A DNA stretch of 64,000 bases from Phytophthora hibernalis. Lineage: Eukaryota > Oomycota > Peronosporomycetes > Peronosporales > Peronosporaceae. The position numbers were made by a program, and so were the translations under genes. Shown in pieces: positions 11,050-22,099 of this stretch; positions within the stretch are counted from its first letter, which is position 1, and each line of letters opens with the position of its first letter. The notes beneath the pieces are model-generated. The model worked only from the letters and a program-made list of their open reading frames with translations, was not told where the DNA came from and made no database searches. Location of the stretch: positions 62,001 to 126,000 of the forward strand of contig JAAKBF010000208.1 of assembly GCA_012656075.1 (NCBI GenBank). Direction: 5' to 3'.

Positions 11050-13253
11050 CTTCACCCGCGGAAACTGTGCAGCTGCTCAAGGAGATGCGAGACCGTCGGC
11101 GCACTAGCCAGACCGAAATGAGGAAGTTTGAGCTGTCAGACAATCAATCGAAGTCTGACGACGATCCTGGTACTGTTGCCGCAACCGTGGATGGCGTGCC
11201 CGTCAAGGCACTGTTGCTGGACTCTGGTGCGGATGCCTCGCTTGTGGCTCGTGGCGTCTTGGATGCGTTACGTAGCAAGGGCGTCGACGTGGACGTGAGC
11301 TCAATCTCGCCAAAGTCATTAAAACCCGTTGGAGGTAAGCAGCTCTCAGTGACCCGCGTGGCCGTGTTCAAGGAGGTCAAACTAACGACATCTGCGGGCC
11401 AGCTCATGCTGCGAAACTTGTGTTGCTATGTCGAGGAAGACAACCCGACGCTAGACCTTACTGTGGGTCGCCCCATCATGCAAGTGCTCGGGTATTCGAC
11501 GGACGAGCTGCTTGTCCGTGCCCGCGATACGCAACAAGAATGGCACCTCGACCCTTCCGATAGCGCTGTTCCCGGGAAGGATAGCGATCCGACGGCTCTC
11601 AGGGCGCGTCTGCCGACTGAAGGAATCTGCACTTTCCCCGCCTCCGACTGCGCTCGATGACGCCGAGGAGCGATATGAGTCAAGGCCAGCGATGCCCACA
11701 CTGACTAAAAGACGTTGGACGACGTGATCGCAATGTTGGAGAAACGCGTGGAAGATGCTGCGTCTGCGGGGTTACGCAAAGTTTTGCAGCCACACCTGCG
11801 ACAGATTTTGCATGTCCGACTGGACACATTCCGATTGGAAGTTGGAAACGATCCGCCTGTGAAGGTCGCACCGCTGAAGGTGCGCTTGAAGCCGGACGTG
11901 ACGCCGACCAGAGCGCACGCGCGACGAGCACCGCCGTTGGACCGTGAGTTCTTGGAGAGACACGTTGGCAAGCTGCTTGCCATAGGACTTGTTTACCGGA
12001 ACTCGAGGAGCCGCTGGGCGTCCGCGCCAAGGATCGTGCGCAAAAAGGAGCAGGACACGGACCCAGCCACCGAATCGAAGATGACGGTCGACACGCGCGC
12101 CGTGAATGACCGGACGGAAGCTATGCCGTGGCCGATGCCTATACTGGAGATCATCATTGGCGAGCTCGAAGTCGCCACAGTGTTCTTCAGCTTGACTGGT
12201 TTAGGGGCTACTGGTAGTTGCCGTTGCATCCGGATTCACAGGAGTATTTCACCTTCGTTACTCACCGCGGCATGTACACCCCGACTCGGGTGCCGATGGG
12301 AGCCACAGATTCTGTCGCGTACTGTCAGGCGGTTGTGGAAGAGATTTTGGCGATTTGCTAGGAAATGGTCTCCTTTGTTGGCTGGACGACATCCTCGGAT
12401 ATGCTAAGGATGCCGAGGACCTGCTGGAGTTGCTTGACCAGGTGCTGAAGCGCTGTGAGATTTACGGGCTGAAGTTACACGCCAAGAAGTGCCATTTCTA
12501 CCCTGTGGAAATTCAGTGGTGCGGAAAGATGATCTCGGCCAAGGGTGTGCGCCATTGTCTGATCGGATTCAAGGCCTCGTGGATATGCCGACACCCAGGA
12601 CTGCTGCCGACTTACAGCAGTTCCTGTGTGCAGTGAACTGGATGCGGCACAGCATCTCGACATACAACCAACTGACCCAACGGCTTTATGCCACGCTCGA
12701 GCGAGCTATGCAGCTGGCGGGGACACGAAGCTCTCGAAATGTCTGCTAGTTGGTGGCGACTGGGAAACCGAGGACGAATCTGCCCTCAAAGCAGTGCGCG
12801 CAGCGCTGCTTAAGATGGTTCCACTTGCCCACCCAAACCAAGAGGACGAAGTGTGCCTGTATACGGACGCCAGTCAAGACAGCTGGGGCGCCGTCGTCAC
12901 GCAGCTCCGACCGGACAAGCTCCAGCTGCCACTGGAACAGCAACAGCATCGACCTCTAGCGTTCCTCAGTGGTCGCTTTACTGGTGCTGCCAGTAGATGG
13001 GCGACGATTGAGAAGGAGGCGTACGCGATTGTTGAATCAACACGATGACTCGAGTACCTCCTGCTACGTCCACACGATTTTTGGCTGTACACAGACCACC
13101 GGAACCTCGCCTACATTTTCTATCTGTATCGAGTCGACAGCACCATGGCTCGCTACCAAGCAGACAAGTTGCAACGCTGGAGCATCTCGCTGATGGCGTT
13201 TCGCTACGTCATCCAGCACGTGCCTGGGGATCAGAAAGCCTGGGGGACCTGTT
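11050..13253 (+). pseudogene. Protease-RT-RNase H of element B
   Basis: Protease: LLLDSGADASLVARGV at about 11212 with the catalytic DSG intact. RT: from 11715, with KMTVDTRAVNDRTEAMPWPM, a break near 12200, then LLCWLDDILGYAKDAEDLLE at about 12370, the equivalent of the Y/F-x-D-D box. The thumb and connection follow (GLKLHAKKCHFYP, WCGKMISAKGVR). RNase H: EVCLYTDASQDSWGAVVTQL at about 12850, then WLYTDHRNLAYIF and QRWSISLMAFRYVIQHVPGD. Frame changes lie near 11660, 12200, 12560, 12640, 12745 and 13045. RT copies element RNA to DNA; RNase H removes the RNA strand. Confidence 0.9.
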
Positions 13254-14571
13254 GAGCCGCTGGGGCGCGACCACAGTGAGAGCCGCGGACAGAGAGAGTG
13301 TCTGCGTCGCTAGACTTGTTGTCGTTGAACACTGGAGGACCCAGAGTTCCAGTGGCCAAGTGAATCCGAGATCCGCGGTCTCCAGCAAGAAGTTCCCGAC
13401 AAGGATCCTGCTCTCGTGCCTGATGAAGCTGAATACGATGAGGATAAACAACTTATGATGTGTCCCGGTGGCACGGTGTGGATCCCGGAGGATGCCACTA
13501 CACTTCAGCAGCGACTCTGCGTCGTTGCGCACGCAGGAGCCGGCAGACATCGCGGCGCGGTGACAACCGCAACAGCGTTATCGTCGCATTTCTACTGGGG
13601 GACCTTCAAGGCTGACGTAGCGACGTTCGTGAATGGCTGTCTCCACTGCATGGTGACGGCCGGTGGTCGTGTACCCAGACCGCATGGCGAAACACTTATG
13701 GCCTCCAAGCCAAACGAGTTGTTACACTTTGACTTTCTCACTATGGTCGAGACTGACGACGGTACAAAGTACGTCCTGGTCCTGAAGGACGGGATGAGTG
13801 GGTTCGTGGAGCTCATGGCCTGTGTGGCCTCGACAAGTGACCAAGTGTACACCAGCCTGCTTGACTGGTTCAAGCGGTACGGCGTTGTGCAGCGATGTGT
13901 CTCCGATCAGGGGACCTACTTCAAGAACCAATTGATCGACCACCTGCGTGTGGCTCTTGGCGCGCATCATCATTTCACCAGGCGTACATGCCCTGGGCGA
14001 ACGGAACCGTGGAGGTTGTGAACCGAGAGGTGCTTAAGGGCGTCAAAGCGTTACTATCCGAGAAAGGATTGCACATAAAGGATTGAACCAGTGTGCTACC
14101 GATTGTTCAAGCGGCGTTGAACAGTATGCCTACTGACCGACTTGGCGGGGTTTCGCCATTGACGGCATTTACGGCTCTGCCAGGAGGCTCTCGCCTCCGT
14201 GGACTAATACATCCGGCCGACCCGACCGCCACGACGGTGTCGTGGACCGAGGACCAGATCCGGCAACATCTTGTGTCTGTTCGCACAGCACTTGACGGTA
14301 TGCACCGTGAGCTAACGGTCGCGAGTGAGAAGCGCCGTCGTGCCGCGCGCGAACGACACATCAGGAAAAGGGTGTCGTGCTTCCCAAGTTCAGTGAAGGC
14401 GATTTTGTGCTTGCGGCGACCGCGACCGGCCGCAGCGGCAACAAGCTTGCGCTGGTGTGGCGCGGGCCAAAGCGGATTGTACGCGCCCTCAACGACAACA
14501 CCTTCGAGGTGCAAGATCTCGTGGCTGCGTTCGGCATTGAGATCCATCGTGCGTCCCGTTTGCAGCTGTAG
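13254..14571 (+). pseudogene. Integrase of element B
   Basis: A zinc-binding HHCC-type region is visible (HAGAGRHRG...CLHC, about 13530-13650). The DDE core follows, with HFDFLTMVETDDGTKYVLVL and YGVVQRCVSDQGTYFKNQLI (about 13730-13940), then AYMPWANGTVEVVNREVLKG after a frame change near 13980. A TGA near 14085 and another shift near 14365 break it further. The C-terminal SH3-like part (GDFVLAATATGRSGNKLALV) ends at a TAG near 14570. Integrase inserts element cDNA into the nuclear genome. Confidence 0.88.
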
Positions 14572-14916
14572 AGAGATTCTGACCGCGGACGCGAAGAGGA
14601 ATTGGTGGAACAAGCTATTCATGGTCAGGGAGGTCACCTTGTTGAAGCCCTCCGAGCGTGCCGTATAATCCCAGACACACAGCGCTGGGAAGTCAAGGTC
14701 AAGTGGTATGGCCTTGACGAGGCCGAGGAGTCGTGGAAGCCTGCAGAGACAATCCGACAGGATGTGCCGGTGCTTTTTCAATCGTTCGTCGACGAGGATG
14801 CGGACGATCTGACCCGCCGTGATCTCGTGCGTGCGCTATGTGGCGATGGACCGTCCGCAGCCCGGAACCTGCGTACGTTACGCCGACGTCGTCGATCGAC
14901 GGCTCCTGTTGGCTAG
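14572..14916 (+). pseudogene. Chromodomain tail of the element B integrase
   Basis: Downstream of the stop near 14570 the frame continues with HLVEALRACRIIPDTQRWEV, then KVKWYGLDEAEESWKPAETI. This fits a chromodomain: an L-V-E-x-L opening strand, the W-x-V-K-W-x-G core and the E-x-S-W-x-P end. Chromodomains on Gypsy integrases bind histone marks and steer insertion into heterochromatin (family knowledge). The aromatic cage cannot be confirmed. A short basic tail follows to 14916. Confidence 0.75.
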
Positions 14917-14946
14917 CAGAATTCTATTGCCGATTTTGGAGGGAAG

Positions 14947-15212
14947 TGATCTGCGGGGATTTCCTACCAGCATACCCGCAGACAGAAGTGTGTACGTGTA
15001 CGTGTGCACTGGTTGAAGATCAGGAGCTGAAGATCAGAAGCGTACCTCGGGTACATTGGAACCGCAGAGCGTACCCGGTTACGGATACCCCCAAACGGAT
15101 GGTCATGAGGAGCTGTAGGACTGGAGTGCCTGGAAAGTAAGACAGAAGACTTCAATACAGTTTGGATTTTACCTTCGACCAAGTAGTAGGTCGTGTCTGT
15201 GACGACATATCA
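14947..15212 (+). repeat. 3' LTR of element B with adjacent polypurine tract
   Basis: A purine-rich tract GGAGGGAAG (14938-14946) directly precedes the TG start, as expected for plus-strand priming. The LTR ends at ATCA (15212) and is followed by GGTGG, matching the left flank. Compared with the 5' LTR it has small deletions, for example within the stretch after CCCGCAGACAG. Confidence 0.88.
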
Positions 15213-15399
15213 GGTGGGATGGGTTAGTCCAATCCGCCATAACCTGGATCCCAGCCACCGAGCACGGAGACTCGACGCCCTATGCAATGGGCGGAGTCAG
15301 GCTGCAGTTGTGCGTTTGACATCAAGCTTCATGGGCACCCGGTGCTGTGAAACCCGGTGACCAATACGGGCCTGCCATCAAGGCAAGCCGTTGACAAGC

Positions 15400-17617
15400 T
15401 GTGGCGGGAGCAGAGGGCACCACCGGTGTGAAAGTGTTGGGGTCCCCGTGCCAGGGACTGTCAACACCGACGCCGACACATGGGTGTGCGAACGCCGAAG
15501 CGCCGATCGAACACCTGCAAGACGCCCCCGTGCGTGACCGACAGGAGCTATCGAAGCATCGGTGCCACCTTCAGTCTGGCCAGCAGGGGTCGGTGTAGCT
15601 GACGATGACGAGACCGAGGCAGCAACCTCAGAGGTGTCACTACAGAAGACACAGCCGGCAATCCCCGACGACGCCGACAACACGGTGGACAACTGAAGCA
15701 CCGGATCAGCCGACATGTTCAGTAGAGCCGGGATGGACTGCGTTGCCGCCGAAGGAGTCGAGACCGAGGCGGCTGAGGCCCTGGAGGTGCGGCACCACCG
15801 GAACCTGGGAGACCTCGGACGGCTGAGTAGAGCCGATGATATAGTCATTCATTGCCGCGCCAGGGTCACCAGCTTTCTCTTGGAGCGCAAGGTGGCCAAC
15901 ATCGAAGAACTGCGAGTGGGACAACCTTCGCGACGAAGTGGTGAAGCCACCGCCGAGAAAATGGTCCATACACATGAACCGCAGCCGTATGAGTCTCGGT
16001 GTCGATTTCGCCCCCGATAACTCAACGACTTCGGCCGGAGTCTGAAGCACCGAGGACTCTTTAGCAGGCGTGTTCGTGGGTGAGTTCGGCCGCGATCCAG
16101 CCAAGGGCTCCGTGGCGACGAAGCCGGGGAGCCGGAGGGGCGACCCACCGGTGGCGACAGTGCAGACCCCCAAACTCTGGCGGTACTGGAGGCAGTTCGG
16201 CCGAGGATCTGGAAGCCCGACCTTGAGCCCGCGCCTTCAAGTCGAGCGAGGGTCGGTCCAACCGCTTGTTGGCAAGAAGAGCCGACCTTGGTGACCATCG
16301 AGGAGGATTGGCTGGAGTCCTCGGCTTCGCCAGCGTCGGCAGCCGAGGCCTTCGCCGGAGGTTTGGACTCTCCGTCCGAGTCTGGCGCCTTGATCACTGT
16401 CCTCCAAACTCTCAGAGGAAGCTACGCTTCGACGTGACGCTCGGTGGCGACAACCCGATCAGTTCCAAGTTGATGTCGTCGGAAGTGATACGGGTAGCGA
16501 AACGGTGTTAGATGAGGTGGCGCTGCCGGACGGACGTATACTAGCACCAGAGTGTCGGCATCGAGACCGTGAAGAGCCGAGTGCTGACGCAGGATAAAGT
16601 TGGCGCGCTTCAAGCTCGCAACGTGAGCCTTCAATGCTTGAACGCGGGGGACCGATCTCGTTGACTGATGGTCAGACGCAGCGAGCTCTGACCAAGGATT
16701 GGCTACCTGCTCGGTGTAGCCGACGAGGAAGCCCACCCGGTCCTGGCGAGCCTCTGAGCCGAAGTCAGCGAGGCGTCGGCAGATTTCACCCGATATTCCC
16801 AGGCAGACACGACGCTGTTGTGGTGAGCGATCACCAAGTTAGCTTGGCGAAGGTGCTGGTGGTTAGCCGTCCAGTGTCTCCCGGGGACGACTCTCGTCGC
16901 TTGACGCCTGGTTGCAGTACACCTCGAACCTCTCCGATCCTCGGTGTCGGCAAGCTTGGCCTCGAGCTCAGAGACCTCATACTATAAACTCGTCCTCACC
17001 GGGGGGTTCCACAAAAGCCGACAAAACCTCGCCCCGGCTATCCAGCACAATATCAAGCTGCCGGGGACGTTGACGCGCTACGCCGACGACGAGCTGACCT
17101 AGCTGGAGGAGCCGCTGGTCGACCAGAGCAGGAGCCGAAGTCTCGACCGGGGCGGCGTGCGAGGGAACGCTGCAGGTAGCCTGTGTCTGGCAACCGACCG
17201 AGACCAGGCGAGCAGCACTGGAATTCCGCGACCCGGAGGTTGACGCAGGAGTGCCACCGAGCAAGAAGACCAGGACGAAAGAGACCTCGGATGAGGAAGG
17301 CGGCGTCATGGGAGACAAGCCACCTTGAGCAACACCGACAGCGGGCGGAGCGTCAGATGAGAGCAGATCCGTTTGCGCCGAGCTTCCCGTAGAGTAGTGA
17401 GCGTCGGTCGGGGTATCAGCAGCTTCCTGAAGGGACATACGAGGATGACGAACAAGCACAGAGGTGCGTCAGGAAGTGTCGGAGGTCTGCAGGAGAAGCA
17501 AAAAACAACAGAACGTACCTCTTCATCCCGGTGCAGAGCATGGAGAGCGGCAGCCGTAGCTTGGCTCAGAAGGCGCGACGGAGGAGCCATGAGACACAGT
17601 CGGAAGCGCCGCGACAC
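15400..17617 (-). pseudogene. Ser/Pro-rich gag-like region of a minus-strand LTR element (element C)
   Basis: Read leftward from the LTR at 17656, the coding-like sequence starts with MAPPSRLLSQATAAALHALH (about 17590). It continues with PTDAHYSTGSSAQTDLLSSD, SSEVSFVLVFLLGGTPASTS and later MCMDHFLGGGFTTSSRRLSH. It is broken into at least four frames (17306-17617, 16977-17459, 15849-16397, 15706-16173, 15378-15848). Composition and position right after an LTR indicate the 5' gag region of a retroelement, but no knuckle or enzyme motif is present. The remainder is missing; it ends near the element B insertion site. Confidence 0.5.
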
Positions 17618-17655
17618 GAACTACTTGTAGGAGCTTGTGTCTAGGCGGGGGCAGT

Positions 17656-18550
17656 TGTGGCGTTGGGTTTTGGCCCTGGTCACCAGTTGCTGATAACCGA
17701 AGTTTCCTTTGGTGAAAGGAGGTGACGACGCCACCCGATTGGCTAATCTCATTTCCCGCGCGGTAGTAACACGAAAATTATAGTGACCGAGGTCTTGGCT
17801 GGATAAAATATAAAAACCCGGTCGAGCTTAGAACCTCATTTTGTACCCATCATGGTACCGTACCCTCGGCCATTTAGAGCCGGACTCAGGTTAATTTACT
17901 GAGATCTGTTCACACTTGATATTTATTTTTAGATTTAGGCCTAGCTATAGGATGACCAACAGATGCTCTCAGAGCTGTACAAACCATAAATAAATCAGCG
18001 GTCTTCCCCACAAGTCACCAAGGGACAAATCCGTCTTCGATTGGTCTAACTAGCTTGTCTTAGAGTCGGGATACGCTCGGCTACGTGGGATGCCGGTCAG
18101 TGAACTCAAGGTACATTGAACCGAGGGTTTATTGCTGGTTAGTCCAAGTGATTAGAGTGGCCGAGTTTTGGAAGCGACGAGGAACGTCGTATTCCATATA
18201 TTATAATGAAACCGAGTGTTCCAGATATATTGTACTACCCGCCGAGGTTTTACCTTCGCAAACCCGTGTTAGGCTTGACAGCCGGTACCCTTCCTTCCGA
18301 GGGACTGCGGGGGTTCGCGCGAAAGCGCAATATGGCATACTAGCCCTCGCTCGTGGCTAGTGGTGCAGGTTTTTGGGTTGAATTAATTCAACCTAGGTGT
18401 AGAGAGGGTTTACAGCCAACCCGGTGTAAGGGATCGTTCCGGGTCTTCAGGTATTGATTCAACGCTCGTTGACCACTGTAAAGGAAGCGAGTGTTGTAGG
18501 TGGAACTCATACCTTTAGGCAGTGAGAAGTTCTGCGTATTCCTAAACGAC
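17656..18550 (-). repeat. LTR of element C (about 0.9 kb)
   Basis: It matches the solo copy at 32387-33274 over its whole length with substitutions and small indels. Shared landmarks in plus-strand reading are TGTGGCGTTGGG at the left end, GATCTGTTCACAC, CAGCCGGTACCC and GAACCGAGGGTTT. On the minus strand this is the 5' LTR, because the gag-like region lies to its left. It sits inside the gag of another minus-strand Gypsy element (18560-19133), so it inserted there. Confidence 0.8.
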
Positions 18551-18559
18551 CGTTCTAAC

Positions 18560-19133
18560 CAGAGATGACCCCAACGTGCGCATCTCTTGTACGTTCTCGT
18601 ACAACTCACATTTCCATTGCTTGCAAGCAATAAATCGGGATCGTTATCGAAATGCATCGTTCGCCGGGAGAAAAGCAGCGCGAAGCCGCTCGAACAACAG
18701 TGCCCAACATACGAAGCGCCCGGGAGACGTCGTCTCTAGCGTGTAAACCCAATTTTTGGCACGACCGCCAAGATTGGACAACGCAAGCGCGACGCGAAGT
18801 CCTTCATCCATGATATGACTCACCTTCATTGCGATCTCTGCTTCTCGGATCCAGAAGTGAAGGTTTCACCTTGCTTCCTTCGAACGGAGGTACATCCAGC
18901 CGTAAAGGCGTGGGCTGTTCCGGCTTCAGCTTGGCCATAGAGGCCGGCAGATTTCACTCCACACGCGCGATAATCTCGCGCTTCTACGCGTCGAACGCAG
19001 TCAGGCGTTCTTCTTGCTCGGCTGGCGTTGCCGATGCCAATCCCCGGAGGACATCGCTTCCGAAGATACCTCCCATCTTCCGAACAGACTCGAACCACGA
19101 GTCGTTCAAGTGAGAAAACTCACTGCGATCCAT
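18560..19133 (-). pseudogene. gag N-terminus of a minus-strand Gypsy element (element D)
   Basis: Translation from ATG at 19133 gives MDRSEFSHLNDSWFESVRKM, later EEERLTAFDA then a TAG, a TGA, and in shifted frames LRLDVPPFEG and HFWIREAEIAMKVSHIMDEG. It then continues with LALSNLGGRAKNWVYTLE and LFERLRAAFLPANDAF. This is the typical start of an oomycete Ty3/Gypsy gag (a retrotransposon capsid-like fold). At least two stops and two frameshifts inactivate it, and the sequence ends at about 18555 where element C inserted. Confidence 0.72.
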
Positions 19134-19216
19134 CGTAACCACTCCTTGAGATCACAGAAGATCAGGAAGTTCAATCTACCCGCGTAGGCGTGTGATTGAC
19201 TACAAGTGCTACCAAG

Positions 19217-19491
19217 TGTGACGGGGTCACACAGCACCTTGCCTCGAGGATGCGTGAGAGAGCAAAAGCTCTCGGTGAACGATGAGTTCACGGTTCCCGG
19301 CCACGGGTTTGGTAGCAAGATAAAGACTAAATATAGTTTATAGCTGAGTTAAGTTTGTAGCATACAAACGCTAAGTCATCTATAGTAAAGCTAAAGAACG
19401 TCCGTGGCTCATATCCATCTATAATGACTCTAAAGAGTGACATCCGTCACTCGTTTTGTAACTTGGGTACACGCCGGTGTACCCCGTTACA
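19217..19491 (-). repeat. LTR of element D with primer-binding site
   Basis: On the minus strand this 275-bp LTR starts TGTAACGGGGTACA and ends CCCCGTCACA. Its termini are imperfect inverted repeats, TGTAACGGGG and TGTGACGGGG. Directly downstream on the minus strand (19203-19216) is CTTGGTAGCACTTG, a plausible tRNA primer-binding site (TGG start), followed by the gag ATG at 19133. A relative with the same termini lies at 24821-25001 plus about 27840-27937. Confidence 0.7.
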
Positions 19492-20163
19492 TTATTAATA
19501 TGTCGCAATGGTGTTTTTATAGCGCGCTATAATGGAAAACGACGTTTCTATGAATATTGTTTGAGTGCTGGATTTACCCTAATTGTTGCTTTTTTCATTA
19601 CCAAGTGGTTCTAACTTCCGTTGATATCCCTTCATCGCGCAGGATCGACCGACAATGGTATGGTGGTCCGTGAGCAACTGCTCAAGATCAAAACGACCGG
19701 TGAAAGATTAATATTTCGTCCTTGGCAATCTCCTGAGAATAATGTAATGCGGGATACGTCGAAGAACCGAGTCGTTTTGATCTCTTTCGATTGGGTGAGA
19801 AATGATGTCAACCCATACCCGCCATTTATTAACCGCGAAGTAGCATGACCATCAGGAGCAGAGTGTGGGAAATCAATCTGAGCTGCGTATGACGCATACT
19901 TAGGTATTGGCCGGATTGACGTGATCCGCTGAATTCGGATTTTTATCCCCATTACCTAGAAGCTGAAACGGAAGTTTTATTCACTTACACGAGGTAATGA
20001 ATGGTAATAATCCCTCAATTAGAAGGGTACACTGCGCCTACGTACAGAAATAGAAAGTTCAATGATTTATGCGTGCCATCGAGTGGCATGGTTCAAGGGC
20101 GTTGTACGAGTATTACATGTAATGTACCCTCTGACATGTTAGTTGGATTTACTAGACACTAAC
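19492..20163. other. Intergenic stretch, no supported gene
   Basis: AT-rich sequence with only short open frames, both strands checked. No domain, tRNA-like or repeat structure was seen apart from the flanking elements. Confidence 0.5.
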
Positions 20164-20783
20164 TATTGTGAAAACCGATTAGTTTGTCTAAGTGGATTGT
20201 TAATCGGCCGATTAAGCAGCTGATTTAGTTCAGCGATGCCCGATTTAACAAATTAGACCTCCTAATTAGATTGGAGCTCCTTGAATTAAAATCAAATTCG
20301 TCATCAGGATTTGATTCGCAAGGCGGATCATGTGATTCGGATTTAGATGCTAATCGGCCGATATGGCCAGAGCCAGCTGATTTTCTTACTATTCGGCCCG
20401 AATGTCCGATGTGAAATCGGCATTCGGGTGCCGATTAAGAATAAATCTGCCGCATGTCTTACACGACAATGGCTGCAACCACTGTTGTATTAACATAGCG
20501 AAGCTTACAATATCAACAAAGCAAACTAAATCAGTTCTGCACATGCATCGTTCATAGATACTACCCTTCTACCCTAGTACAGTTTCGCCGGTGGCCCTCT
20601 AACCAATGCATCGAGTTAACGCTTTTTCTGACTGCGCTATGATTACGAGGTCAACCCACGATTTATGTACATATTTAAATGACCACATATGGATATAGCT
20701 TCGATTTAACCCTTTGCAAATCCTCGATGAGGACTGCTTTTACCACCTAATTCCACAGGACAAACTAATCGGTTTTCACAATA
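20164..20783. mobile_element. Foldback/MITE-like element with 25-bp inverted repeats
   Basis: TATTGTGAAAACCGATTAGT plus TTGTC (20164-20188) recurs as its exact reverse complement at 20759-20783, giving a 620-bp unit. Inside are a 16-bp perfect palindrome TTAATCGGCCGATTAA (20200-20215) and a partial second copy near 20352. There is no coding sequence. A non-autonomous DNA transposon or foldback element is the simplest reading. No clear target duplication was identified. Confidence 0.6.
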
Positions 20784-21164
20784 ACTGTTACCTCAAAACT
20801 ACAGTGTATACATTTTAGCTAACATGCATAAGTGAAATGTATTAAAACTAGTTTTTGTGTGGGGAACAGTTGCTTGAGATAATATTATTCTGTGAGTCCC
20901 CACATCCGCACGAACGACCTCCAGGATTTCTTATATAGTTATGCCATGCTTCTTGATTAATAAATGCTGCTATCATCTATGCAGACAAGTTGCGAGCCAC
21001 TCTTCCACGTTAGTTCTTCCCGGTCACTAATTACATGCACACATATTATTAATACAATGTCATGTACATTGTGTAGATTGACAAAACCGTGCGGGCACGG
21101 AACAGATCTGGATTTGCTTTTACATGGTAAATCCATGCATTAAGCTGAAGCTCCAGGAAGAAGC

Positions 21165-21440
21165 TTGGAGTCAACGACGACTCCTTCGGCGCCGCCGCCA
21201 GAAGAATGCTATCACATCTTCGACGGCATGACTGGCCGCAAGGTCACGTCCGGGTCTGTCCAGTTGGAGGCCCTGCTGGAGATGTCGGATCTCTCGCATC
21301 TCGATACTATGCAGATCGATAGAGCTCTTTGCCCAGCATGTGTGCCTGCAACACCAGTAGCACACATCGCTGTCAGTCGTCGCGTCGTACGGGCTTCGAC
21401 TGACGTCTTGTCGATAAGCTCAACCGCAATGGTGGATTAA
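21165..21440 (+). pseudogene. Gypsy pol linker fragment
   Basis: A 91-codon frame contains EECYHIFDGMTGRKVTSGSV followed by QLEALLEMSDLSHLDTMQID. This resembles the protease-to-RT linker of the large Phytophthora Gypsy family and is comparable to the segment encoded on the minus strand at 39230-39400 of this window (LAPRLLELEELSYVEFLD). No RT follows, so it is an isolated fragment. The assignment rests on recalled family resemblance. Confidence 0.4.
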
Positions 21441-22099
21441 GTCCACGTGAGGTCAATAAGGCCAAGACCGTGGCCAAGGCAGAGGTGCGTTATGCAACCT
21501 CTAGTGTGGGTAACCAAGTACCACACGGAGTCAAACAGGACTCTTGAAGCCTCCATCAATACGCCTCTGGACGTGGGTAACCAAGTTCCACGTCCGGATG
21601 ACCGTCGACGACGCCGTCGCCGGCACATGTTTGGTCTGGTCTTGTATCAGACCGGAGTCGCTACGAACGACTCGGAGCAATGCTCCACAAGCATGGACTG
21701 CTCGATGGCGTACCTTGCGGTGAGGCCGTACATGAACGTGGTGTCGACGAACACAACGTCCCACCTCCCACTGGATCGGCACGTACTGTGCCACTGGACA
21801 TATGGTCGCTCAGACCTAAACTGAAGAGGATGTCGCTGGTTGCGCTTCCTGTGTGGGGAACATAGCTCCACACACCAAGGCGGGTAACATAGTTCATAAC
21901 AGCTCGGAGAGGTGAGGTCGGAATGATCTCACCTGGCGTGGGTAACATCGTTCCATGTCAAGTCGCGCAGACTCAAACTGCTTGCGAGCTGGTAGCATGC
22001 CAGCAGCGCTCGACACGGTCGACCAGACCTAAACTGAAGAGGAAGACGCAAGTTGCGCTTCCTGTGTGGGTAACACAGTTCCCCACATCAAGGCGGGTA

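Larger units (their letters stand above)
9628..15212 (+). mobile_element. Complete Gypsy-type LTR retrotransposon with chromodomain (element B)
   Basis: The two LTRs begin TGATCTGCGG and end ATCA, and the 5-bp sequence GGTGG lies directly outside both (9623-9627 and 15213-15217). The internal order is gag, CCHC knuckle, aspartic protease, RT, RNase H, integrase, chromodomain. This is the Gypsy order, and the C-terminal chromodomain suggests a chromovirus-like or convergent targeting module. Several stops and frameshifts mean this copy cannot encode an intact polyprotein. It inserted into element A. The LTRs differ by small indels (277 versus 266 bp), so the insertion is not brand new. Confidence 0.9.

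Noticed and set aside
18085..18360. 91-codon plus-strand frame in the 0.9-kb LTR (and its counterpart at 32824-33111)
   Set aside because: Both lie inside LTR copies and differ by indels; open by chance, no domain.
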